Shown here: piece by piece, positions 22,369 through 31,079 of the stretch
How positions within the stretch are numbered: position 1 is the first letter of the stretch
Layout: the number at the start of each line of letters is the position of its first letter
NCBI GenBank assembly: GCA_003551845.1
Contig: PUNQ01000040.1
Location: forward strand, 1 to 53,996
DNA length: 53,996 nt
Reading direction: 5' to 3'
Origin: Candidatus Nealsoniibacteriota bacterium
GTDB lineage: Bacteria; Patescibacteriota; Minisyncoccia; Minisyncoccales; PWPS01
Made by a program: the position numbers and the translations under genes
Notes under the pieces: model-generated
The model's database searches: none
What the model saw: only the letters and a program-made list of their open reading frames with translations
Told to the model about the DNA's origin: nothing

Positions 22369-25300
22369 ATGAATATTAATTCAGATTCAATCAAAAAAAT
22401 ATTATTGATTCTCTCGGTGGCGGCAATAGCCGTTTTTGCTGTTTTCGTTTTAACCGATTTCGATTATTCTTTTTTAACCGCCGATTTAAGTGTTGATGAG
22501 CCCGATGATCCGGAAACGGCGGAAATCGCTCCTCTTTCGGGTGGGGGCACTTTACCACCACCACGAAGCTATTCACAGGAGTTCAATCCGGGTCAATACC
22601 TGACTTATCCGAGCCACCCGGAAGAATTACCCTTTTTCAGAAGATGGGGAGATGAATTCGGAGACCCATCAAAACACTCCGGACAATCCCTGAAAGTCTT
22701 GACTTATGTCGACGGAATACATGTCCCCGGAGCCCAAATAAATCAGGTCAACGTGGATGATATAGAGAGCATTCCTCCCGGGGGAATGGGAGGCTTAACA
22801 CCCTATTATACCGATTGGATGCAGACGGAAATAAAAGATGTCTTTTTGGAAGCTCCCGAAGAGCACGGTGGAGGAAGATTCGTCGGTTGGTCCGGTTGTG
22901 ACGCTCCCGGAGAATTGGATAAAGAGCCCTCTTGTCAGGAGCAAACCGTAGAGGAGCTTCGTTGTCAGGTATCAATAACCAACAAACAAACCAGAAGAAT
23001 AGAAGCTCACTATATGATATCCGAACCCGTATTACCTCTCCAGCTTTGGAGTGTAAGCAATAATGAACTAACCGGTGGAATTCCTCCCACGATTTGGGAA
23101 ATCTTGGAGCCTCAAATCGCTTTCAAGTCCGCCAACCAGGCCGACGGACACCTTCAGGGAGGTATTCCGGACACGATTGCCGAGTTACCCTCTCTGCAAC
23201 TGAATATAGGAAGAAACTACTTGGATGGCGAAATTCCGGAAGCGACAGGTGATATGGAAAATATAGAGTGGCTCGGCTTTTATCTTAACCGGCTCACCGG
23301 AGAAATTCCGGCCGCTCTGGGAAATTTGGGAGATACTCTGCGATACCTGCTTCTTTATGATCAGGTAGGAAAAGGAGGCGGCTTAACGGGAACACTTCCC
23401 AGAGAGCTGGGAGATTTAACTAAATTGGTCCGCTTTGAAATTCACGACAATTTTCTGGAAGGTATTATTCCCAAAGAATTAGCCGATATCAGTTTACTTA
23501 TTCCTTCCGAAATGAGATTTTTCAATAACAGATTTGAAGGAGCGGAAGAAGGACTTATGTCCGATTCGGTTTGGGAAGGGGTTAATTTCAATACCAATCG
23601 AATCGGCCAACAAGCCGGTGAAGACATTCTTTGGGATGCGGCTGAAAGAAGCGGAACCTATATAGATCTTTGCAACAATGACGTAATCGGCGGGCGCGTA
23701 GATTATGAGATAGGTGGCGGATGTAAAGATACGGGCATCATCGATGCCGTTAACGCAGCCGTAGAAGCCGGTTGGGACGTATACATACCTATAGAACTGT
23801 ATCAAGATTACGAATGGTGGGACGGATGTAGCAGTGCTACATGTCAAATAGAGTATGATGACGAGACGGGAGAACCGATAGGTGCCAGTAAAGGAGGTTG
23901 CAGTCCTCAGCAGTCAAGCAATCAAAAACCCTATTGCGAAGGCCGTGCCGAATGTGTAAGAGTGGAAGAGCCGATCGAAACTTGTGATGATATCGCTTCC
24001 AATTCGGAAGGTCTTCCGGAGGAAGTCAAGCACGCTTCAAATTGCCCCGGTTGTGATTATTGGAAGCACGACGAATGTGAACCCAGGTGTGAATTCGAGG
24101 GACAATGCACACAAAATACAGATACTCTCGAATGTGATGAAAGTTACCCTTACGATGGAAGAGATGAAATTGAACCCACCGAGGAAGATCCTCCCAAAAG
24201 TGAAGATTGTATGGATGTTCATAGATACTATGAAGTTCCTCCTCCTTCAGTCAACGCACCATCTTCTTCCGGTAATCGCGACATGATCGACCCCGCAGAA
24301 GAAATTCCGATACCCGTCAATAAGTTGAACGTACCTCTCGACCCTTGCCCCAACCCGCCCAGAGAACCTCGCTTCGTTTACAGAGAAAAGGTAATTCACG
24401 AAGAACGTCAATTCAGACCGGAACACACCGGTTGCGGAGGAGATATACTGGTCAGAAAGTGGCAAAGAGTGGTTATGCAGGCCGGATATTGTACTTCCGC
24501 GGAGTGCAGGGACCCGCAGTGGCTCGATCCCGAAGAGGGTGGCTACGTCCAAATTCACGAACGTTTCGTGCCCGGACCGGAAGGAAAAGTTTTCGAAGAG
24601 GTCGGAAGCTGGCAAAAAGCCTGGCCCTCCAGTGTCGAAGACGGTCACCCAAAACTCAGTGAAACCCACCCGCAAGGAAGAAATCAATGGAAGACGGAAA
24701 AACAGCTCAAGGATGAATTCGGGGAGCCGGTTCCTTTTCCCGTTTGTCAGAGTGATTGTGTTCAGCCACCGCCCGGAGTTCCCGATGAGATTGCCGAATT
24801 CAAGCAAGAAGATCCCTACTACTTCAACAATCCTTGGCTTCCGGAAATAGTGGGAGGAGAAAGATCCGACAATATAGAGCTTTTAAGAGAAAAAAATCTC
24901 TTGGCCGGAATGAGGTCCATTGAAGATTTGATGATTGAAAAAGACTATCTGGACACCGTTTCTTTACCGGTCAAATTATTCTGGTGGAACGTTCCCGGTT
25001 GGCACGAAGGATGGGTGGAAGACGGTGAAGACAGGTTCTGTGAAGGGCCGGAAGATATCGCCTGCGTTCATCATTACATAATACGTTTCGACAACATAAA
25101 CAGGGAGGACAGGCCGGCCGAGTTTCACCGGCATGAAGTAATCTACTGGCTGACCGAAGAACACGGTTTGGATTATAATGAAGCTCAAAATTTATATACA
25201 GAATTAAAACAGCAAAACCATCGAGCTTACGTAAACTGGAGAATAGAGGAAAAAGACAGGACGACCACCGACGTTATGCGCTATGACCGGGACAATATAG

Positions 25301-28300
25301 TAGGATGTGACGATTGCGGAGCCGAAAAAGAAATTTGGCTGGACACCAATACCTTCAACCCGCTGGAATTCGAGCCGGTTTACGAATACGACCGTCCACA
25401 CAGGGATTTCATGAAAGAGTGGCTCCTGGAAAGGTTCGAAAATCACGAACACAGCGAGGCTTTGGAAGAAATAATAGAAGAAGTTTATGACTCTTACGGC
25501 CGACCCGGATTTTTCCGCTCCGGCGCCGAGCATACCTACACCTTACAAGCCGCTTGTAAGCAGCACGACTTTTTGGAAGAAAACATGGACAGATGGGGAA
25601 TATATGAAGACGACAGACGTCTGAATCCCGAAGGTCACCACACTTCCGAAGACAAGGGTAGATGGGGATATGAGGGTTCTTTCTCTTCCCAAGCCAGTGA
25701 CGCACCGGAGCTGATCTCGCCCATAGACCCCAATTGGGTATCTCCCTACGATCCTTTGGAATATGACCCCTATCATGACTACAGCCGCCTGAGAGCGGAC
25801 GCATACGATTATCCGGACGGATACAGATACCCGGCGGAGCTTTACGGCTTACGTGAAGACTATGATCCGGACGATCCGAGTGCCGGACCTCCGGTTGTCG
25901 GTCCTCCCGATACGGGCCCTACCGTACCACCGGAAGATCCACCAACGGATACCGACCCGGAAACGGGCATTACGGAGGGACCTCCGGTTGAAGACAGCAA
26001 CAACCCGGGAATGGAGTGTAGTACGAGTGGATTAGGAAGAACGGATCCGCCTTCGGAAGAAGTTAAGGATATTGCCGGGGTAGACGGCAGAAATCACGGA
26101 GAGGTTTATGAAAACTGGCTTAAAAGTCAAGAAGTGAACTCTACTGTTGCTAACAGAATAGCTTGGGCCGGAGGAAGTTGTCATACCATTCCTCCTCTGT
26201 TCGAAGAAGGCGATCACCTTCATTGTTGGAGAAAAATGCTTTCAACTGCAGATGTCTTGGAAGATCTTCATGTCGGTGGTGAGGCGGATGGATTTATCGT
26301 TACTTCCGCTTATAGAGATTTGGCATGCAATAATGCGGTTGGAAGCACGGCATCAACCAGTTATCACATGAGAAACATGGCTACCGACATTCAAAGCACC
26401 CGGGGAGGGCTCCGTGGTCCGAACAAGGATCTTTATTGGCATCTTGATGCCATTCTTCCTTCCGGAACCGGTCGTTTGGAGTATTATCCGCCAGCTCCGG
26501 GCAGGGGCGCATTCGTACATATCGATACCAGATCGGGAGGATGGAGATCGCATATTAACAATGAACAAAGCCCCATTTACGAAGAAGAAAACCCTCTATT
26601 AAGCTTGGAAGATAACAATTTTTCTTCCCGGTTCAGTCACAGTCAAATTTTGGATGGCGAAAAATCACAAGTCTTGGGCGAATCGGTCTCGGGAACTCAA
26701 ATAAATCCGAACGCATACATGAAAGAAGAGTACGACCTTCAAGAATGGCTTGATGAGCAAGATAATCCTTTCAAGCTTTGGGATCAGGCTTACCCTTTCC
26801 AAAACTTGGTTCTGCAAGATCAAGTCCCCTTCAGAGAAGAGTTGAGATGGATTCAGCAATGGTATCACTTGAGACCGGAAAGAAGACCCGTTCCCGCCTC
26901 GACTTATCAATTAAAATTCGGGTCCGGTTTCAGAGTTAATCTGGAAACGATCTCCAGATTCGGCCAGCCGGTACTTGAAACCTGCCACCCTCAATTTGTC
27001 GATTCTTTTCACGTCGACTTGGGAGAAGAAGAGCTGGTAGACTTACCGGTCTGTATCTATAAAAGAAGGGTGACCGAAGGTCATGAAACTCAACACATTT
27101 ATCCGGAACCCAATTTGCGTGACAGCGAAATGGAATTTTTCACTCTTCCACAAGAAGAAGAGGTTGATATATACTCTTGGAATGTAGCTACCTGCCGGGA
27201 TTCGGGTCAGACCGACTGCACCGATTTCAGTCAGATGTGGAGACTTCAACTGGATGAAAGAGAAGATCCTCAATTTTTCCCTCCCAGAAATGATGAAGAC
27301 GTAATTAAAAACATGAGAAATCCCTGGGTTGACGAAGACGACGCCACAATGGGCTTTCCTTTACGAGTGGCCTGGGAAAGACGCTTCGGAGCCAGAAGCT
27401 ACGTCTACAGAATAGCGAGAGAAGGAGTGGACTGGGAAAGCGATCCCTACGAAGCCATGGATGCCGAAATATTGAGAGGACACTTCGTCAGATACGAAAT
27501 AGATGAGCTCGACGAAGACGGCTTATTCGACCTGGATGAAGAATATGTTTGGGATATAAAAGCTTGCAGAGACGACCATATAGAACATGACAAAGAAACT
27601 CCCCGAGACATACTCGAGTGGGCCGATGAGCATAAAGAGTGTACCGACTGGAGATCCGAAACACACGACGACGCTCCCTTCGAATTCAAGACTACCGGCA
27701 GAGCCCCGACGGAGCTCTACAGCCCGGAACCGATAGGTCTTCTCCAAAGAGCTTCTTATCCTCTTAGATTCGATTGGGAAGAAGTTCCCGGAGCCAAATC
27801 CTACGCCATAAGAATTTATGATCCCGATCTTTCACCCGGATTCGATCCCTTTCCCGGATGGGAATTCGACTTGGTTCACGAGGGTATTTTGGCAATCGTT
27901 CCCGAATCCGAATTTTTCTACTACCGAGAGATATTGCTCAATGAAGAATACGATTATGAAATTTACACCTGTGCCGACAAAGTTCCCGACATTGAATACT
28001 GGTTTTTAACTCAAAGCTGGGAAGAGAGAAAAGAAGACCTTCATTGCGGAGATGAGAGTCTGAACGGAATAATTACCCCCACTCTGTTCGGACCTCCCAA
28101 TCTTTCTCCGGGTGGATCTCCGGAAAGACCGGTGCAACTCCCGATGGAAGAGTCGATCCAGACGATAACCTGGAGCAGTCTCGAAGAGGTCGACTACTAT
28201 TGGATAAACATAGAAAAAGTTGACGAACCCACATCTTTGACTCAAAAAGCTTATGCTCAAAATGAAGAATTTCCGAAAATAGTCGACACCAACAGTTTCG

Positions 28301-28827
28301 TATATGATTTTCCGGAAATCGGAACTTATGAAATAGAGGTAAAGGGATGTCTTATGGTGGAAGACGGTGAATGCTTGGACGGTGCACTCGGTTGGTCGGT
28401 TCCAAAAGAGCATTACACTCCCGGGGTAGAAAACAGACCCAGATACGTTGAATTGGTTTACGACGTCCAAAAGGGAGGAATCGTTCCTTGTGGCAGGGAG
28501 ACCAATATATTTTCACCGGAAGAGCCCGTAGACAGCAGAGACGACTGTCGTCCCGTCCACTTCTTTGTTTTCATCGGTCTCTTCATTGAAGAAATCTTGG
28601 TGAAAATTCTGATTCCCTATTCTCTGATAATTCTTCTCATCTATACCGGCTATCTTTACTACACCGGATTGGGAAAGCCGGAAACCATGAAAAGAGTCTT
28701 CAAAATTTGGAATTATGCCCTCAAGGGATATCTACTGATATTTTTAGCTTGGTTCATTATCGGTATATTTTTAACAATGATCGGTTATCAATTCGGAGTC
28801 TGGTGGCAAATTACCATTAACTTGTAA
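22369..28827 (+). CDS. Giant surface protein: LRR, Cys-rich, M15-like peptidase and C-terminal pilin hairpin
   Basis: 2152 residues. N-terminal signal anchor (about 9-29); InlB-like region with RFVGWSGCD (about 150-215); GxIP-type LRRs (about 230-400); Cys-rich region (about 480-600); long Trp/Tyr/acid-rich region; Pro linker (about 1175-1210); a peptidase M15-like domain (about 1290-1395) with TSAYRD, SYHMRNMATDI and FVHIDTR that supply the expected His/Asp/His zinc ligands; Fn3-like repeats (about 1550-2030). The C-terminus (about 2040-2140) has VPCGRE, two transmembrane helices and GKPETMKRVF between them, i.e. the T4SS-pilin hairpin seen in the 6923, 29652 and 31080 genes. M15 enzymes cut D-amino-acid peptide bonds in peptidoglycan; activity here is inferred. 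Confidence 0.82.
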   Translation: MNINSDSIKKILLILSVAAIAVFAVFVLTDFDYSFLTADLSVDEPDDPETAEIAPLSGGGTLPPPRSYSQEFNPGQYLTYPSHPEELPFFRRWGDEFGDPSKHSGQSLKVLTYVDGIHVPGAQINQVNVDDIESIPPGGMGGLTPYYTDWMQTEIKDVFLEAPEEHGGGRFVGWSGCDAPGELDKEPSCQEQTVEELRCQVSITNKQTRRIEAHYMISEPVLPLQLWSVSNNELTGGIPPTIWEILEPQIAFKSANQADGHLQGGIPDTIAELPSLQLNIGRNYLDGEIPEATGDMENIEWLGFYLNRLTGEIPAALGNLGDTLRYLLLYDQVGKGGGLTGTLPRELGDLTKLVRFEIHDNFLEGIIPKELADISLLIPSEMRFFNNRFEGAEEGLMSDSVWEGVNFNTNRIGQQAGEDILWDAAERSGTYIDLCNNDVIGGRVDYEIGGGCKDTGIIDAVNAAVEAGWDVYIPIELYQDYEWWDGCSSATCQIEYDDETGEPIGASKGGCSPQQSSNQKPYCEGRAECVRVEEPIETCDDIASNSEGLPEEVKHASNCPGCDYWKHDECEPRCEFEGQCTQNTDTLECDESYPYDGRDEIEPTEEDPPKSEDCMDVHRYYEVPPPSVNAPSSSGNRDMIDPAEEIPIPVNKLNVPLDPCPNPPREPRFVYREKVIHEERQFRPEHTGCGGDILVRKWQRVVMQAGYCTSAECRDPQWLDPEEGGYVQIHERFVPGPEGKVFEEVGSWQKAWPSSVEDGHPKLSETHPQGRNQWKTEKQLKDEFGEPVPFPVCQSDCVQPPPGVPDEIAEFKQEDPYYFNNPWLPEIVGGERSDNIELLREKNLLAGMRSIEDLMIEKDYLDTVSLPVKLFWWNVPGWHEGWVEDGEDRFCEGPEDIACVHHYIIRFDNINREDRPAEFHRHEVIYWLTEEHGLDYNEAQNLYTELKQQNHRAYVNWRIEEKDRTTTDVMRYDRDNIVGCDDCGAEKEIWLDTNTFNPLEFEPVYEYDRPHRDFMKEWLLERFENHEHSEALEEIIEEVYDSYGRPGFFRSGAEHTYTLQAACKQHDFLEENMDRWGIYEDDRRLNPEGHHTSEDKGRWGYEGSFSSQASDAPELISPIDPNWVSPYDPLEYDPYHDYSRLRADAYDYPDGYRYPAELYGLREDYDPDDPSAGPPVVGPPDTGPTVPPEDPPTDTDPETGITEGPPVEDSNNPGMECSTSGLGRTDPPSEEVKDIAGVDGRNHGEVYENWLKSQEVNSTVANRIAWAGGSCHTIPPLFEEGDHLHCWRKMLSTADVLEDLHVGGEADGFIVTSAYRDLACNNAVGSTASTSYHMRNMATDIQSTRGGLRGPNKDLYWHLDAILPSGTGRLEYYPPAPGRGAFVHIDTRSGGWRSHINNEQSPIYEEENPLLSLEDNNFSSRFSHSQILDGEKSQVLGESVSGTQINPNAYMKEEYDLQEWLDEQDNPFKLWDQAYPFQNLVLQDQVPFREELRWIQQWYHLRPERRPVPASTYQLKFGSGFRVNLETISRFGQPVLETCHPQFVDSFHVDLGEEELVDLPVCIYKRRVTEGHETQHIYPEPNLRDSEMEFFTLPQEEEVDIYSWNVATCRDSGQTDCTDFSQMWRLQLDEREDPQFFPPRNDEDVIKNMRNPWVDEDDATMGFPLRVAWERRFGARSYVYRIAREGVDWESDPYEAMDAEILRGHFVRYEIDELDEDGLFDLDEEYVWDIKACRDDHIEHDKETPRDILEWADEHKECTDWRSETHDDAPFEFKTTGRAPTELYSPEPIGLLQRASYPLRFDWEEVPGAKSYAIRIYDPDLSPGFDPFPGWEFDLVHEGILAIVPESEFFYYREILLNEEYDYEIYTCADKVPDIEYWFLTQSWEERKEDLHCGDESLNGIITPTLFGPPNLSPGGSPERPVQLPMEESIQTITWSSLEEVDYYWINIEKVDEPTSLTQKAYAQNEEFPKIVDTNSFVYDFPEIGTYEIEVKGCLMVEDGECLDGALGWSVPKEHYTPGVENRPRYVELVYDVQKGGIVPCGRETNIFSPEEPVDSRDDCRPVHFFVFIGLFIEEILVKILIPYSLIILLIYTGYLYYTGLGKPETMKRVFKIWNYALKGYLLIFLAWFIIGIFLTMIGYQFGVWWQITINL

Positions 28828-28831
28828 ACAT

Positions 28832-29662
28832 ATGAAAAAGGATAAGCAGGAAAAGCAAAATGGAAAGGAAACCGTCTTCTACTTGGCTATAATCGCAATC
28901 GTTATTTTGGTTTTGGGTGTTCGCATATTTTCACAAGGCAGGAGGATGAGTGATTCCATCGATAGGATTCAAGAAGAAGGGATGGATATAGATTATGAAG
29001 AAGAAGAGCCCGGCTTTTTTGATATTGAAACCCAGCAAAATGACGAAGCCGGTTTTGATAAAAGCTACATCTCTGCGGACGGAAAATTAAGCTTCGATTA
29101 TCCTTCGGATTGGCAAAAAACGGATAATGACGAAATATTGGACCTTTTCAGAGGACTTGACGGCTATCAGTTGCCGGATGATTTCGAGCAAGAGATATCC
29201 GAAATCGATGATTTGGAAGACATCGACCCGGAAGAATTTGCATTTTCCGAACCGGGAAGAGAAGACCACCAAGACCTCTTCTCGGAAATGGATATTGATT
29301 TTATGGCTATAAAAACGACCTTTCCCAATCTTTCCATTGGTATTATTTCGGTTCAAGAGGTACACTTTGACGAAGAAAAAACTTCCGAAACCCTCGCTGA
29401 GACTCTAATTTCCGACCTGGAGCATGAAGACCGGGATACTAAAGTGGAAATATCGGATGTCGAAACCGGAGAATATTATGTCAGAATGAATACTTTAACC
29501 TACACTCAAAATCGCCCCGCTTTCAGGTCAAAAAATCTGGCTCTTATCGGAGAAGATAAAAAAGTTTACATAATTAATTTCAACTCCGATTATAGCGGCT
29601 GGAACGAATTTGAAAATGAATTCAACAGAATAATATCGTCCATAGATTTCGATGGTCGTTAA
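28832..29662 (+). CDS. Membrane-anchored extracytoplasmic protein, PsbP/DUF1795-like (tentative)
   Basis: 276 residues. A Lys-rich start, one transmembrane helix (TVFYLAIIAIVILVLGVRIF, about 14-34), an acidic linker, then a soluble domain. That domain begins with SADGKLSFDYPSDWQK, the opening strand pattern of PsbP/DcrB-like lipoproteins, and ends with EFENEFNRIISSIDFD, the matching closing helix. An acidic insertion (about 110-150) separates the first strands from the rest. It begins 4 nt after the giant protein and overlaps the next gene by 11 nt, so it is part of the surface operon. No enzymatic motif is seen. Confidence 0.75.
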   Translation: MKKDKQEKQNGKETVFYLAIIAIVILVLGVRIFSQGRRMSDSIDRIQEEGMDIDYEEEEPGFFDIETQQNDEAGFDKSYISADGKLSFDYPSDWQKTDNDEILDLFRGLDGYQLPDDFEQEISEIDDLEDIDPEEFAFSEPGREDHQDLFSEMDIDFMAIKTTFPNLSIGIISVQEVHFDEEKTSETLAETLISDLEHEDRDTKVEISDVETGEYYVRMNTLTYTQNRPAFRSKNLALIGEDKKVYIINFNSDYSGWNEFENEFNRIISSIDFDGR

Positions 29663-31040
29663 TTTTTTAAAATATCTCTTTTTATCTCTTTTTATTCTTC
29701 TTTTCGGAACGAAGGAGGTTTTTGCGGGTCAAATTCCCTTGGAGATAAACTGGCCCACTTCACCGACGGGGATTTCCCTGGAGGGGGCGACTTTGGCCGA
29801 ATTGACCGCTTATTTTTTCGAATGGGGTATTTTGATCGGAGTAATTTTGGCTTTCGGAATACTTCTTTATGCCAGTTTTTCATATATAACCACATCCGGA
29901 AATGAAGTAAAGCTGAGCAAAGCCAAACAGATGCTGCAATCCGCCTTTTTGGGTCTTTTGCTTCTTCTCGGATCTTGGATTATGATCATTGTTTTAAATC
30001 CGGAATTGACCGTCATTACCGAGGTGGGAGTGTCAAGCCCTTTCTACGACGGAGCCTTTCGCATGGACGCTTTTGAAGAAAAAGACCCCTGTGATTATGC
30101 CATAATCTCCTATACGATAAGAGGTTTGGACGATAAAACAAGACACACCATGATAGAGGTCGGCGACATAACCACCCTGACTCAAAGACAAAGACATGAT
30201 GAAAGAGACTTATCGATGGATCCCTTTTTCGGAGTCGCCTGTCAGGACGGGGGAGAAATAGAAGAACACGACTATGAAGAAGATGTTAGATTCATAGAGG
30301 CGAGAGTGGTAGCCGACAACCAGCAACTTACCCCGGTATGTAATATGGGCTGTGCTCAAGACCCGGGAGAAGAATGCGACTCGGAGATGTTTATTGAAAG
30401 AGAATTCAATATGCCCAAATATTGCTATGACTACAGAACCTTTTATCATCCGGGAGACCCTCGTTTTCCCGGTTATGAGACCACCGGAAGCGTCAAATAC
30501 ATATCACAAAAAAAAGGTCCCATAGAACTAACTTGCCTTGAAGGAGATGTAGCTTTGGATCATGAACAGGGCTGTGCTTTGAATTTGTATGCCGGCAGAT
30601 TCGCCGGCCGCTGTGGAGACATGATAGGCTCACCCGGGATAATGGGTAGCTCTCCTTCCGAGGGCTGGGACAGAAATGTCAATTGTATGGGAGTTACGGT
30701 TCATGAACCCGGGGTGGCCATGCCCAAATTCGATCTCACCGTAATAAATGATTGGCCGGAAGGATCACAAAGCCCGGAGATCCGAATCGTCGAAGACGGA
30801 TCTCGAGTCGGAATCGTAGAGAGAGGAGAAACGAAGACATTCAAAAGGCTCCCTTTCCGTGCCGATTTGGTGGTTGACGTCGCATTGGAAGAAGGTGACG
30901 GTTACGCCCTTTTAACCGACTCCAACATGGTCGGCAAACATTGCGACAGTCGTGCCGAGCTTTCCGACGGAAAAAGACTGAGGTGTGAATTCGAGCTAAT
31001 TCAAAATTTGGAAATAACTCTTGAAAAAAAAGAGTATTAA
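29652..31040 (+). CDS. Type IV secretion pilin-hairpin surface protein (paralogue 1)
   Basis: 462 residues. Signal peptide (about 1-25, ending KEVFA-G), then LEINWPTSPTGISL and a two-helix hairpin (about 55-120) with SGNEVKLSKAKQMLQSA in the cytoplasmic loop and LNPEL after the second helix, as in T4SS pilins of CPR. The remaining 340 residues are extracellular, with many Cys pairs but no recognised domain. It is clearly related to the next gene: same signal, W-P-x-S-P motif, hairpin and LNPEL/INPEL. Typical CPR pilins are about 100-150 residues, so the large C-terminal part is an added module. Confidence 0.8.
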   Translation: MVVNFLKYLFLSLFILLFGTKEVFAGQIPLEINWPTSPTGISLEGATLAELTAYFFEWGILIGVILAFGILLYASFSYITTSGNEVKLSKAKQMLQSAFLGLLLLLGSWIMIIVLNPELTVITEVGVSSPFYDGAFRMDAFEEKDPCDYAIISYTIRGLDDKTRHTMIEVGDITTLTQRQRHDERDLSMDPFFGVACQDGGEIEEHDYEEDVRFIEARVVADNQQLTPVCNMGCAQDPGEECDSEMFIEREFNMPKYCYDYRTFYHPGDPRFPGYETTGSVKYISQKKGPIELTCLEGDVALDHEQGCALNLYAGRFAGRCGDMIGSPGIMGSSPSEGWDRNVNCMGVTVHEPGVAMPKFDLTVINDWPEGSQSPEIRIVEDGSRVGIVERGETKTFKRLPFRADLVVDVALEEGDGYALLTDSNMVGKHCDSRAELSDGKRLRCEFELIQNLEITLEKKEY

Positions 31041-31064
31041 TCTTCTTTTATATACTTTATTTTA

Positions 31065-31073
31065 TGCTATAAT
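31065..31073 (+). promoter_or_regulatory. Extended -10 promoter for the 31080 gene, leaderless geometry
   Basis: TG-C-TATAAT (31065-31073) with exactly 6 nt before the ATG at 31080 and a weak -35. It would allow separate transcription of 31080-35445. Confidence 0.55.
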
Positions 31074-31079
31074 TTTTCA

